Below, piece by piece: positions 7,580 through 15,624 of a stretch of 15,727 bases of DNA. The notes below the pieces were generated by a model that saw only the letters and a list, made by a program, of their open reading frames with translations, had not been told where the DNA came from and ran no database searches. Made by a program: the position numbers and the translations under genes. How positions within the stretch are numbered: the first letter of the stretch is position 1; every line of letters begins with the position of its first letter. The stretch lies in the NCBI GenBank assembly GCA_007116835.1, contig SKHS01000013.1, positions 1-15,727 on the forward strand, written 5' to 3'. Source of the stretch: Halomonas sp. Lineage in GTDB: Bacteria > Pseudomonadota > Gammaproteobacteria > Pseudomonadales > Halomonadaceae.

Positions 7580-8515
7580 ATGACACAACGTTCATCCTCA
7601 ACGCGCAAAGCACTTTTTCAGGCACGAGCCATTACCTGGCTTTGGAAATCATTCGCGCGCTGGCCACTTTCTGTGCTGTGGCGCACGGCTGTGTGGCTAG
7701 GGCCGTTGGTTTATCGCTTTAGTAAGCGAGAGCGCCAGGTAACAGAAACCAACCTTAAAGTGGTCAAGCCAAATGCGTCGGCTGGCGAGCGCCAAGCATT
7801 GGCCAAACAAAGCCTGCAACACTCCGCAGCCACCATGTTAGAGCTAGGCTACGCCTGGATGGGCTCACCTGAGAAAGTAGAGGCGAGCATTTTAGCGGTG
7901 CATGGGCGCGATAAGCTAGACAGCGCACGTACGGAAGGTCGCGGCGTCATTGTTCTGGCTCCCCACTTTGGTAACTGGGAAGTACTTAACTTCTGGCTAT
8001 CCAGCCATTTCCCCTTCACCGCCATGTACGAGCCGCCAAAAATCATTGATTTAGAACCAGTGATTCGTCATGGTCGTGAACGTATGGGAGCCAGTCTAGT
8101 ACCTACCAATGCCAGAGGCGTTGCCGCCCTGCTAAAAGCACTAAAACGCAGCGAAGCCATTGGCATCCTACCGGATCAAGAACCTAGCTGGGGCAGCGGT
8201 GTGTTCGCGCCATTTTATGGCCGTAACGCCTATACAGCGACGCTACTACCTAAGTTAGTCGCGCGCACTCAGGCACGGGTCGTAACGGGTGTTGCCCTGC
8301 GTGTGCCCGGCAAAGGGTTTGAGGTTCACTTTCTGGACGCTGATGAGCGGGTTTACAGCAACGACGACGTTGAGTCAGCAACCGGCGTCAATGCCTGCGT
8401 GGAAACCGCTATTGCGCTTGATCCCGTTCAGTATCAGTGGGAGTACAAGCGCTATCGCAAAGTAGTCGAGCAGCAACAAGGTCTGCCGAATGCCGACAGC
8501 TTTCGGCTGTATTGA
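7580..8515 (+). CDS. LpxL/HtrB-family lipid acyltransferase
   Basis: A membrane-associated acyltransferase of 311 residues, close to the usual length of lipid A late acyltransferases. It has an N-terminal hydrophobic region (about 28-46). The catalytic H-x4-D/E motif is HFGNWE, with H129 and E134. It also carries GILPDQEPSWGSGVFAPFYG (195-214) and the late YQWEYKRYR typical of LpxL/LpxM relatives. The family transfers an acyl chain from acyl-ACP to lipid A precursors at the cytoplasmic face of the inner membrane. Some relatives act on other lipids such as ornithine lipids or glycolipids, so the exact step is not fixed. There are three bases after the preceding stop and no good ribosome site, implying translational coupling. 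It is flanked on both sides by DUF4870-like paralogues. Confidence 0.87.
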   Translation: MTQRSSSTRKALFQARAITWLWKSFARWPLSVLWRTAVWLGPLVYRFSKRERQVTETNLKVVKPNASAGERQALAKQSLQHSAATMLELGYAWMGSPEKVEASILAVHGRDKLDSARTEGRGVIVLAPHFGNWEVLNFWLSSHFPFTAMYEPPKIIDLEPVIRHGRERMGASLVPTNARGVAALLKALKRSEAIGILPDQEPSWGSGVFAPFYGRNAYTATLLPKLVARTQARVVTGVALRVPGKGFEVHFLDADERVYSNDDVESATGVNACVETAIALDPVQYQWEYKRYRKVVEQQQGLPNADSFRLY

Positions 8516-8523
8516 ATGATGAC

Positions 8524-8527
8524 GAGG
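8524..8527 (+). promoter_or_regulatory. Ribosome binding site deciding the start of copy B
   Basis: GAGG sits six bases before the ATG at 8534. The two earlier in-frame ATGs at 8516 and 8519 directly follow the acyltransferase stop and lack such a site. Starting at 8534 also gives an MS- N-terminus like copy A. Confidence 0.55.
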
Positions 8528-8533
8528 TCATGC

Positions 8534-8884
8534 ATGTCCCAGCGCTCTATCCCGAAAGAAGAAACGCGTCCGCTACACATTATTTATGCGCTCTATCTCG
8601 CCGGTCTGGTAACTGCCAATATCACGCTGTTAATTGGCGTCATTATTGCCTATGTGTATCGCAAAGAAGCAGCGTCATGGACACAAGCGCACTACCGTTA
8701 CTTGATCCGTACGTTTTGGATAGGCAGTCTCTATTTTATTGTTACCTTTACCCTTAGCCTCGTACTAGTGAGCACCTTGCTGTGGCCGCTATTGGTGGTT
8801 TGGCTGGTTGCGCGCTGTCTTTTAGGCTGGCTGGCAGCACGTAAAGGTGAACCGCCCGCTCGCCCTGGCAGTTGGCTGTGGTAG
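8534..8884 (+). CDS. Small DUF4870-like membrane protein (copy B)
   Basis: A 116-residue paralogue of the protein at 7160-7576 with a shorter N-terminus. The shared blocks are YALYLA, LLIGVIIAYVYR (32-43), HYRYLIRTFWIG (53-64) and a terminal SWL. The DNA is identical over 27 bases (8636-8662 with 7328-7354), so the copies arose by duplication or are kept alike by conversion. It has three hydrophobic segments. Its role is unknown. The position, 18 bases past the acyltransferase stop, makes it the third gene of one transcript. The alternative start at 8516 would add six residues. It faces manC tail to tail, with only 25 bases between the stops. Confidence 0.8.
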   Translation: MSQRSIPKEETRPLHIIYALYLAGLVTANITLLIGVIIAYVYRKEAASWTQAHYRYLIRTFWIGSLYFIVTFTLSLVLVSTLLWPLLVVWLVARCLLGWLAARKGEPPARPGSWLW

Positions 8885-8895
8885 AGGTAGTGATA

Positions 8896-8930
8896 GCACG
8901 TCATCGCCTTTATTCAGAACGATGACGAGC
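8896..8930. terminator. Stem-loop between convergent genes
   Basis: CGTCATCG (8899-8906) pairs perfectly with CGATGACG (8920-8927). Two more pairs follow beyond one mismatch, giving a stem of about 10 of 11 with a 13-base loop that contains the manC stop codon. Its position between two converging genes suggests a bidirectional terminator. There is no T-run on either side, so an intrinsic mechanism is uncertain. Confidence 0.4.
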
Positions 8931-10319
8931 ATACACATCATCCAGCCGCTCAATATCGTCTTCGCCTAAGTAGCTGCCCGACTGCACTTCGATTAACTCA
9001 AGCGGGATCTTGCCGAGGTTTTCCAGGCGGTGCAGCACGCCAATGGGGATGTAGGTCGATTGATTTTCACTGACCAAAAAAGTGCGCTCACCCACCGTGA
9101 CCTGGGCAGTACCGCTCACCACTACCCAGTGTTCAGCGCGATGATGATGACGCTGTAACGACAGCCGCCCACCGGGTTTTACCGTGATGTGTTTCACCTG
9201 ATAGCGCTCGCCGCTGTCCATGGATTGAAAACTGCCCCAAGGGCGGTGCACCAGCGGTGCAGTATAGGGTTCACTGCGTCCCGCTTGGCTGAGCAATGCG
9301 ACCAGCTGCTTTACCTGCTGGGCCTGATCACGATGAGCAACCAAGACGCTATCTGATGTTTCCACCACAATCAGATCTTCAACACCCAACGTTGCCACCA
9401 AACGGTGCTTGGCGATAACCAGCGAGCGCTGTGTGTTGGTTAACACTCCGTCTCCGCGAACCACGTTACCTGCCTCATCGGGCGTTTGTGTTGCCCATAA
9501 CGCATCGAAACTGCCGATATCGCTCCATTGGGCATCCAGCGGCACAACCGCCGCATGGTCACAATGCTCCATCACCGCGTAGTCAATCGACTCTCCCGGA
9601 CAATCACGAAACGCTTCCTCGCCCAGTCGTAAAAAATCCAGATCTCGGTGGGACTCGTTAACCGCCTTTCGACACGCTGCCATCATGCTTGGCTGCAACT
9701 GCTCAAGCTGAGCAAGGTAGGCCGAGGCTTTCAGCAAAAACATACCACTGTTCCATAGCGTATTGCCTTGCTCCAGGAGTTGCTGGGCACGTGCTGCATC
9801 GGGCTTTTCAATGAACGATGAAAGATGGTATCCGCCTTCTAATGGGCTACCGCATGCAATATAGCCATAGCCTGTTTCTGGGTAAGTGGGTACAACGCCA
9901 AAGGTGACTAAATACCCCTGCTCGGCTAGTGGCTCAGCACAGCTCACGCTATTGGCAAACGCCTCAACATTGCCAATCGCATGGTCTGCTGGCAGCACCA
10001 GTAACAGCGGATCATCGCCTGCTTGGCGAGCCAGCAGCGCGGCACAAGCAATTGCTGGGGCGGTATTCCGCGCCTCAGGCTCTAACACCAACGTTGCCGA
10101 CAGACCGCTTTCTCGCAACTGCTCGGCCATTAAAAAACGATGTGCATGATGCCCCATCAGCATCGGCGGCTGAGCGTCTAAACCTGCTAAGCGCATCAGT
10201 GTTTGCTGCAGCAGGCTTTGAGACGATGTTAAACGCAAAAACTGCTTTGGCAGTTGCTCGCGTGAAAGTGGCCACAGTCGTGTACCGCTGCCACCGCTAA
10301 GAATGACGGGTTGGATCAT
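8910..10319 (-). CDS. manC: Mannose-1-phosphate guanylyltransferase / mannose-6-phosphate isomerase (type II)
   Basis: A bifunctional cytoplasmic enzyme of 469 residues, full length for ManC/AlgA/XanB. It would make mannose-6-phosphate from fructose-6-phosphate and then GDP-mannose from mannose-1-phosphate. The N-terminal nucleotidyltransferase domain opens with the pyrophosphorylase signature GGSGTRLWPLSR (9-20) with K25 following. FIEKP (169-173) forms the sugar-phosphate site. The C-terminal cupin carries QRHHHRAEHWVVVSGTA (389-405), the metal-binding isomerase region. The start at 10319 has AAGGG at 10327-10331. The ATG overlaps the upstream stop as ATGA, so the gene is translationally coupled to the sulfatase-family gene. 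An open frame runs 17 codons further upstream but lacks this site. GDP-mannose could feed exopolysaccharide, LPS or another glycan; no alginate or colanic-type cluster is visible. Confidence 0.94.
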   Translation of the reverse strand: MIQPVILSGGSGTRLWPLSREQLPKQFLRLTSSQSLLQQTLMRLAGLDAQPPMLMGHHAHRFLMAEQLRESGLSATLVLEPEARNTAPAIACAALLARQAGDDPLLLVLPADHAIGNVEAFANSVSCAEPLAEQGYLVTFGVVPTYPETGYGYIACGSPLEGGYHLSSFIEKPDAARAQQLLEQGNTLWNSGMFLLKASAYLAQLEQLQPSMMAACRKAVNESHRDLDFLRLGEEAFRDCPGESIDYAVMEHCDHAAVVPLDAQWSDIGSFDALWATQTPDEAGNVVRGDGVLTNTQRSLVIAKHRLVATLGVEDLIVVETSDSVLVAHRDQAQQVKQLVALLSQAGRSEPYTAPLVHRPWGSFQSMDSGERYQVKHITVKPGGRLSLQRHHHRAEHWVVVSGTAQVTVGERTFLVSENQSTYIPIGVLHRLENLGKIPLELIEVQSGSYLGEDDIERLDDVYARHRSE

Positions 10320-11914
10320 GGTGCTGCCCTTATGTCCGACGCTGACGTGCCAAAGTCTTCCTGCAACCAATGACGTAGCTGGCTCATTTTCGCGGCTTTT
10401 TCTGGATGTGCTAGTGAAGGTAGCGTGCCATCAATAAAGCCACGCACTTTGAAGGGTTCTAGTAATGTAGGGTCGCCGCTAATAACATGCACCGGCACCG
10501 CAGCACTGGCGTTGTCCCCAGTGATCAGCGGCGCCGCCTGGTGGTCGCCAAGTACAATTAACAGCGTATTATCATCCACCACTCTCTCCGCCCAACGACC
10601 TGCTACCTTCACCGAGTAGTCAACTGACCACGCGTAATGATCACGAATACGCTCAATGTCCTGCCAAATCACCTCTGGTGGGTCGCCCGCTTTCTCCCAT
10701 GGATTAAAAATACTGCCATCACCGATCATCGACCAGTTTTCAAGTACAGGCAGTATCGGTGTCCAGGGGGCATGACTTGAAATTAGTGCAAGCTGTGCAA
10801 AGACCGGCGACTCTTCCAGCAAATGGCGCTGGGTGTAGTCAAGTACGAACTGATCCGGCATGGTAACCCAGTTCAGTGGAGGCCCGGCGTAGGGAATATC
10901 TTTTGCCGCCACAATGTCATCAAAGCCATACGCGACGCCCTCTGGCCACGCCATGGTAATGGCAGGCATTACCGTAAGCGTGCGCTGCCCAGTAGCGCTA
11001 AAGTCATCAATCAGCGTGGAGTGGTTGCTATCCAGCATCAGTCGATACCACAGCTGGTTATCGATCCAGCGGCCGCTTAGCGTTGTGGCGTGGGCGAGCC
11101 ACGACTGACCACCCCGAATGGGTGCTTCCATCAAGCCGGAAACAACGTGCAAGTCACGCTCCTCCAAGCGCTGTTGCATATTCGCCAACGTTGGAAGTAT
11201 CACGCTGCTGTAGCGCGGGTTATCAATTGCCGATACACCGTAAGACTCAATAAAGGTTAACAGAACATTACGGCCTTCAAGCCCCGGCAGTGGCCGCGGA
11301 GCCGTAGGAGCGTTTTCAAGCTGATTGGTGAACGCCTCTTTTGCCCGATGAGTAGCAACGATTTGTTCCCATTGAAAGCGGGTTGTATTCACAATTGGCA
11401 GCGTGGATTTGGGTACCATGCGCTGTCCGTTTACTTCCAGCACGGCAAATAGCCCCGCCACACTGAGAACGCCGATGGCAAACATACCCGTTAGCCGCCG
11501 CCAGGACAAAGGAATCGCTGGCAGTAGTAAGCGCAGTATCCCCCACCAAATGCCCAACAGCGCTATGCCGCCCAACAGAAATAGTAACGTTGCCGCCAAT
11601 TGGCCTACATTACCTACTAATAGATGATAGATAGACCGTACCAGAGGCACATCCAGGTACAGGTTTAGCGAACGACCAAATGCGGTATGGGTGGCTGCAT
11701 CGCCCAGGTTGGCAATAGACACTAGCATCAACCAGCCTAGTACCAGCCATGCGAGCCAGCGGCGTAATGAGCGGGGGCGCATCAGCAAGATGGCAGGTAC
11801 CACCAGCCAAGCTTCCCAGGCAATCAGCGGAGAGCCGACCTCACCAAACCGCCACCAAAGCGGCGCAACCAACACGAGGTTGAGCGCAAAAAGCGTTATC
11901 AAAAATCGAAGCAT
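10316..11914 (-). CDS. Membrane-anchored sulfatase/LTA-synthase-type transferase (alkaline phosphatase superfamily)
   Basis: A 532-residue protein with about five N-terminal membrane helices (roughly 3-20, 30-46, 52-70, 105-131 and 141-160) followed by a large periplasmic catalytic domain, the layout of LtaS, EptA and OpgB/OpgE. Candidate metal-site residues are E223 in FIESYG, H381 in SSHAPW and D457-H458 in LGDHQ. The nucleophile is probably S271 in RGGQSWLAHATTLSG, or a nearby threonine. Enzymes of this layout move phosphoethanolamine or phosphoglycerol from phospholipid to glycans or lipid A; true sulfate hydrolysis is less likely. It lies divergent to opgGH, which suggests periplasmic glucan as acceptor (inference), and overlaps manC by four bases. 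The start codon has only a weak ribosome site. Confidence 0.83.
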   Translation of the reverse strand: MLRFLITLFALNLVLVAPLWWRFGEVGSPLIAWEAWLVVPAILLMRPRSLRRWLAWLVLGWLMLVSIANLGDAATHTAFGRSLNLYLDVPLVRSIYHLLVGNVGQLAATLLFLLGGIALLGIWWGILRLLLPAIPLSWRRLTGMFAIGVLSVAGLFAVLEVNGQRMVPKSTLPIVNTTRFQWEQIVATHRAKEAFTNQLENAPTAPRPLPGLEGRNVLLTFIESYGVSAIDNPRYSSVILPTLANMQQRLEERDLHVVSGLMEAPIRGGQSWLAHATTLSGRWIDNQLWYRLMLDSNHSTLIDDFSATGQRTLTVMPAITMAWPEGVAYGFDDIVAAKDIPYAGPPLNWVTMPDQFVLDYTQRHLLEESPVFAQLALISSHAPWTPILPVLENWSMIGDGSIFNPWEKAGDPPEVIWQDIERIRDHYAWSVDYSVKVAGRWAERVVDDNTLLIVLGDHQAAPLITGDNASAAVPVHVISGDPTLLEPFKVRGFIDGTLPSLAHPEKAAKMSQLRHWLQEDFGTSASDIRAAP

Positions 11915-12016
11915 TAGCGCTTCAACAACCTGATTTTTACTAGCCTATGCTTTATCAACACCGTCATTACCGACACAGTCATCACCTTCGCTTTATCTGT
12001 TTTTGGATGCTTAAGC

Positions 12017-12088
12017 TTGCAAACAACCGAAAAAATCATATACCAATACACTTAATGGTATAACTTTTGTTGAAATATTTCATATACT
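12017..12088 (+). promoter_or_regulatory. Candidate opgG promoter region with inverted repeat
   Basis: This AT-rich stretch holds TTGCAA (12017-12022) and TATACC (12039-12044) at 16-base spacing, a fair sigma-70 match, and a second -10-like TATACT (12083-12088) without a good -35. An inverted repeat, TATACCA (12039-12045) with TGGTATA (12056-12062), covers the first -10 box. GAAATATTTC (12072-12081) is a perfect palindrome. A repressor or activator site on the promoter is plausible, but the true start of transcription cannot be fixed by eye. Confidence 0.35.
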
Positions 12089-12120
12089 GATTCTAATGCT
12101 TCCACGTTGGCATGCAATCG

Positions 12121-12126
12121 AAAGGA
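12121..12126 (+). promoter_or_regulatory. Ribosome binding site deciding the opgG start
   Basis: AAAGGA lies eight bases before the ATG at 12135, which begins a normal signal peptide. An in-frame ATG at 12096 would add 13 residues ahead of the signal peptide and has no good ribosome site. Confidence 0.7.
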
Positions 12127-12134
12127 TCTCACCT

Positions 12135-13670
12135 ATGAGTGTTCGTAACGCTGCAAAATGGATGATGTCGTTTACCTGCTCGAGCTTTATTGCCTTATCG
12201 GCCTCTGCTAACGATGTTGATACTTTCCACTACGTCACACAACGCGCCCAAGCCTTAGCAGATGCACCCTACCAAGTACCAGAAGCATCACTGCCCAGTG
12301 CGTTGAAAACACTGAATTACGACGCTTACCGACAGATTCGCTTCAAGCCTGAGCGTGCCTACTGGCTTGATGAAAGTCCGTTTAGCATGCAGCTATTTCA
12401 CAGTGGTTTTCTCTTTCAAACGCCAGTTACCATCAATATTATTGAAAATGGCGAGCGTTCCTTGCTGCCTTTTTCAAGCGATGATTTTCAATACGATGGT
12501 GACGCAGCGCGATTACTAGAGCACGACTTAGCAGGCAGCGGTCATGCAGGCTTCCGGCTGCACTACCCAATCAACACAGATGATTACCCCGACGAATTCG
12601 CTGTTTTTCTTGGCGCAAGCTACTTCCGTCTAGTAGGACGTGACCAGGCCTATGGCCTTTCTACCCGCGGGCTAGCCGTCGATACCGCGTTAGCCAGTGG
12701 TGAAGAGTTTCCTGAATTTCGCGAATTTTGGCTTTATAAACCCGGTGACGATGCAGAAAGCATCACACTGCTCGCGTTAATGGACAGCCCATCGCTAAGC
12801 GGTGCCTATCGTATTACGTTAACGCCGGGAGAAAACACTGCGGCTGATATAGAAGCAGTGCTGTTTGCACGCGCTGATGTAGAAAAGCTGGGGATTGCTC
12901 CTCTTACCAGCATGTTTGCCTTCGGAGAAGCGAGCGCCAAGCGGCCTGATGACTTTCGCCCCCGGGTACATGATTCTGACGGCTTACTCATTCAAACAGG
13001 AGCCGACGAATGGATTTGGCGGCCACTGCAAAATCCCACGTCGGTTAGCGTATCAGCGTTTATAGATAATGCCCCGAATGGGTTTGGCCTGATGCAGCGG
13101 GAACGTGACTTTGGCCGCTATCTGGACCTTGAAGCACACTATCACCGCCGCCCCAGCCAGTGGGTCGAGCCTCTGGAGGATTGGGGCCCAGGGCATGTGG
13201 AGCTAGTCGAAATTCCTACGCCAGATGAAACCCACGACAACATTGTGGCTTACTGGGTCGCTGAAGAGCCGCTAAGGGCTGGCGAGTCCCGCCATCTTCA
13301 CTATCGAACGTTTACGCTCAATGAACAGCCTGAGGCTAACTCACTGGGCAAGGTTGTGCGTACCCGCCAGGGAAGCGCAGCGGTTCCAGGCGAAACCGAC
13401 TCGCCCTCTGCTGATCAGCGGCAATTTGTTGTCGACTTTCAAGGCGGCAACCTGAATGACATTTCTTCAAGCGACATCATTGAGCTAGATATCAGCGTGC
13501 TAAACGGCGAGGCATTGCTACCTCAAGTCAAAGCACTTCCCGACAACGGACAACGGGCCACGTTTCGGTTGCCGCCTAATGGCGAGCCCAGTGATATTCG
13601 CCTTCGCCTAATGGTCGAAGGCGAGCCAGTGACTGAAACCTGGAATTACGTGTGGTATCCCGATGCCTGA
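12135..13670 (+). CDS. opgG: Periplasmic glucan biosynthesis protein G
   Basis: A periplasmic protein needed to build osmoregulated periplasmic glucans, the beta-1,2-linked glucose backbones with beta-1,6 branches found in proteobacteria. It is 511 residues long, like E. coli OpgG/MdoG. The N-terminus is a Sec signal peptide with a likely cut after ALSASA (residue 26). The MdoG domain shows DEFAVFLGASYFRLVGR, GLSTRGLAVDTA, EEFPEFREFW, GADEWIWRPL, GFGLMQRERDFGRYLDLE and VELVEIPTPDETHDNIVAYW in order, each close to the E. coli protein. OpgG and its relative OpgD belong to the group now linked to beta-1,2-glucanase activity (GH186); whether this copy is active is unknown. OpgD is the main alternative name, but adjacency to opgH favours OpgG. 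It overlaps opgH by eight bases. Confidence 0.95.
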   Translation: MSVRNAAKWMMSFTCSSFIALSASANDVDTFHYVTQRAQALADAPYQVPEASLPSALKTLNYDAYRQIRFKPERAYWLDESPFSMQLFHSGFLFQTPVTINIIENGERSLLPFSSDDFQYDGDAARLLEHDLAGSGHAGFRLHYPINTDDYPDEFAVFLGASYFRLVGRDQAYGLSTRGLAVDTALASGEEFPEFREFWLYKPGDDAESITLLALMDSPSLSGAYRITLTPGENTAADIEAVLFARADVEKLGIAPLTSMFAFGEASAKRPDDFRPRVHDSDGLLIQTGADEWIWRPLQNPTSVSVSAFIDNAPNGFGLMQRERDFGRYLDLEAHYHRRPSQWVEPLEDWGPGHVELVEIPTPDETHDNIVAYWVAEEPLRAGESRHLHYRTFTLNEQPEANSLGKVVRTRQGSAAVPGETDSPSADQRQFVVDFQGGNLNDISSSDIIELDISVLNGEALLPQVKALPDNGQRATFRLPPNGEPSDIRLRLMVEGEPVTETWNYVWYPDA

Positions 13671-15624
13671 TCTTTACGCGCTAACGCCTTCGATACCTTG
13701 GCTGAACGGTCGGCGAGCTTTGCTCGCCGTTGCCGTATCCGCCACCAGTATCGGCGGTTGCGTCGCGATGGCGAAGGTGGTTGCCAACCTTCCTATGGGT
13801 TGGCAGCTCACTATGCTAACGCTGTTTGCGCTGACGTTCAGTTGGATCGCACTGGCTTTTTGGGGAGCGCTATGTGGTTTTGTCATCTGCGCGCTAGGCC
13901 GTGATCCGCTAAGCCTGCGTCGCCAAACGCTGGTGGACCCTAGCGCCAGCCTACTGGTCAGCCGCACCGCCTTGGTAATGCCTATTTACGCAGAGCCACC
14001 GGTTCCCACTATTGCTGGGCTGGAAGCGACCTGCCGCTCTTTACTACAGCAAGCCAGCAAGCATGGCACGGGCTCAACAGAGACTATCGGCAACCATGTT
14101 GAAGTCTTCATTTTAAGCGACACCCAGGATATGACGCTGGCTCACCAGGAAGCGGCCCACGTAGCCGCCCTGCAGCAGCGCCTTGCAGGCCAGTTAGCCG
14201 TTCACTATCGCCGCCGACCCAATAATGAGGGTCGTAAAGCAGGCAATATTGCTGAATTTTGCCGCCGCTGGGGCCGTCATTATGACTATATGGTGGTGCT
14301 GGATGCTGACAGTTTAATGAGCGGCACAACGCTGCTGCACTTGATACACCGTATGCAACGCCAACCAAGCGTTGGGCTTATCCAAACCGTGCCTATCCCC
14401 GTTGGCCAATGCACGCTATTTGGTCGTTTCACCCAGCTAGCGTCGGCGCTATACAGCCCGATGCTGGCCGCGGGCCAAAGCTTTTGGCAGGGCGATACGG
14501 CAAATTACTGGGGACATAATGCGATCATTCGCACGCGGGCTTTTATGGCAAACGCAGGGCTGCCAACGCTTTCAGGTAAGCCACCGCTGGGTGGGGAGCT
14601 ATTAAGTCACGACTTCGTCGAAGCAGCGCTACTAAAGCGTGGCGGCTGGCAGGTACTGCTAGACACCTCGGCGACAGCGGCATCTGCTACCGATGCCAAC
14701 CTACCCCACAACAGCTTTGAAGCTATGCCAAGCAACCTGCTCGATTTTGCCAAGCGTGACCGACGCTGGTTGCAAGGTAACCTGCAACACCTTCGCCTAC
14801 TGACAGGAACGGGGCTGCACCCGATCAGTCGTTTACACTTCTTTTTTGGTGCGTTTGCCTATCTCTCTTCTTTGGTATGGCTAACGCTACTGCTATGCGC
14901 CAGCATGTTGGTGAGCTATCAAGCAGTCAACCCGCCCGCCAATCCCCTATTACCAACGACGCTTTCACTAGCGCTCCTTGGCATCACGTTAGCTATGCTT
15001 GTTGCGCCTAAACTGTTGGGGTTGTTACTCGCTTGCTGGCAGTCGCCCCATGCGTTCGGTGGCCGTTTAAGGCTTATCGCTAGTACGCTGTTGGAAATTC
15101 TGTTTGCTGCCCTGATTGCCCCACTAATGATGGCCTGGCACAGCTTGTTTATTATCAACGTGCTGATTGGCCGAGCCATTGACTGGCAAACCCAGCACCG
15201 CGGGGAACGTTCATTACGTTGGCGGGAAGCTTGGCATAACACGGGATGGATGACCTTATGCGGCATTGCCTGGGCAGGCACCATGATACTCTTCTCACCC
15301 GTGACCTTTGGCTGGCTAACGCCCGTATGGCTGGGGTTGATCGGAGCCGTCCCACTCGTCAAGTACTCTAGCAGCGCCACCTGGGGAGATGTCATTAACC
15401 AAAAATTTGGTTTGCTACATACGCCGAGCACCACACAACAACCACCGCTGCTCAAAAAGTATGCCGCCTTAGTGCGCCGCCACTGCCCTGATGAGCACTT
15501 GCCATCTGTTACGACGCTCAAAGCGCCGCCCCCTGAACTGCCTGGTGACATGCCTCGCCAGTCGTTTCGATACGTCGCTCAATCAACAGCAGCACACGCC
15601 CCACCTGTTAAGGAGCCTTACTAA
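13663..15624 (+). CDS. opgH: Periplasmic glucan glucosyltransferase H
   Basis: An inner-membrane family 2 glucosyltransferase that polymerises glucose from UDP-glucose into the glucan backbone and probably exports it. In 653 residues there are two N-terminal helices (about 17-40 and 48-78). The cytoplasmic GT-A domain has D153 (LSDTQD), the NEGRKAGN loop (188-195), DAD 214-216, D317 (SHDFVE) and the RDRRW acceptor motif (365-369). A block of membrane helices follows (about 392-418, 431-458, 470-503 and 528-566), then a hydrophilic tail. E. coli OpgH has about 847 residues; the difference is mostly a missing cytoplasmic N-terminus of over 100 residues. The reading frame is intact, so this is a shorter form rather than a pseudogene. 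The start overlaps the opgG stop (ATGCCTGA), has no clear ribosome site and is probably translationally coupled. Confidence 0.95.
   Translation: MPDLYALTPSIPWLNGRRALLAVAVSATSIGGCVAMAKVVANLPMGWQLTMLTLFALTFSWIALAFWGALCGFVICALGRDPLSLRRQTLVDPSASLLVSRTALVMPIYAEPPVPTIAGLEATCRSLLQQASKHGTGSTETIGNHVEVFILSDTQDMTLAHQEAAHVAALQQRLAGQLAVHYRRRPNNEGRKAGNIAEFCRRWGRHYDYMVVLDADSLMSGTTLLHLIHRMQRQPSVGLIQTVPIPVGQCTLFGRFTQLASALYSPMLAAGQSFWQGDTANYWGHNAIIRTRAFMANAGLPTLSGKPPLGGELLSHDFVEAALLKRGGWQVLLDTSATAASATDANLPHNSFEAMPSNLLDFAKRDRRWLQGNLQHLRLLTGTGLHPISRLHFFFGAFAYLSSLVWLTLLLCASMLVSYQAVNPPANPLLPTTLSLALLGITLAMLVAPKLLGLLLACWQSPHAFGGRLRLIASTLLEILFAALIAPLMMAWHSLFIINVLIGRAIDWQTQHRGERSLRWREAWHNTGWMTLCGIAWAGTMILFSPVTFGWLTPVWLGLIGAVPLVKYSSSATWGDVINQKFGLLHTPSTTQQPPLLKKYAALVRRHCPDEHLPSVTTLKAPPPELPGDMPRQSFRYVAQSTAAHAPPVKEPY

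Noticed and set aside
14919..15551. A 210-codon open frame on the minus strand inside opgH
   Set aside because: opgH is unmistakable on the other strand; the antisense frame shows no domain, no plausible ribosome site and odd Ser/Arg-rich composition.
13663..15624. opgH as a truncated pseudogene
   Set aside because: Although shorter than E. coli OpgH, it has a continuous frame, all catalytic motifs and the full set of C-terminal helices, and is tightly coupled to opgG.
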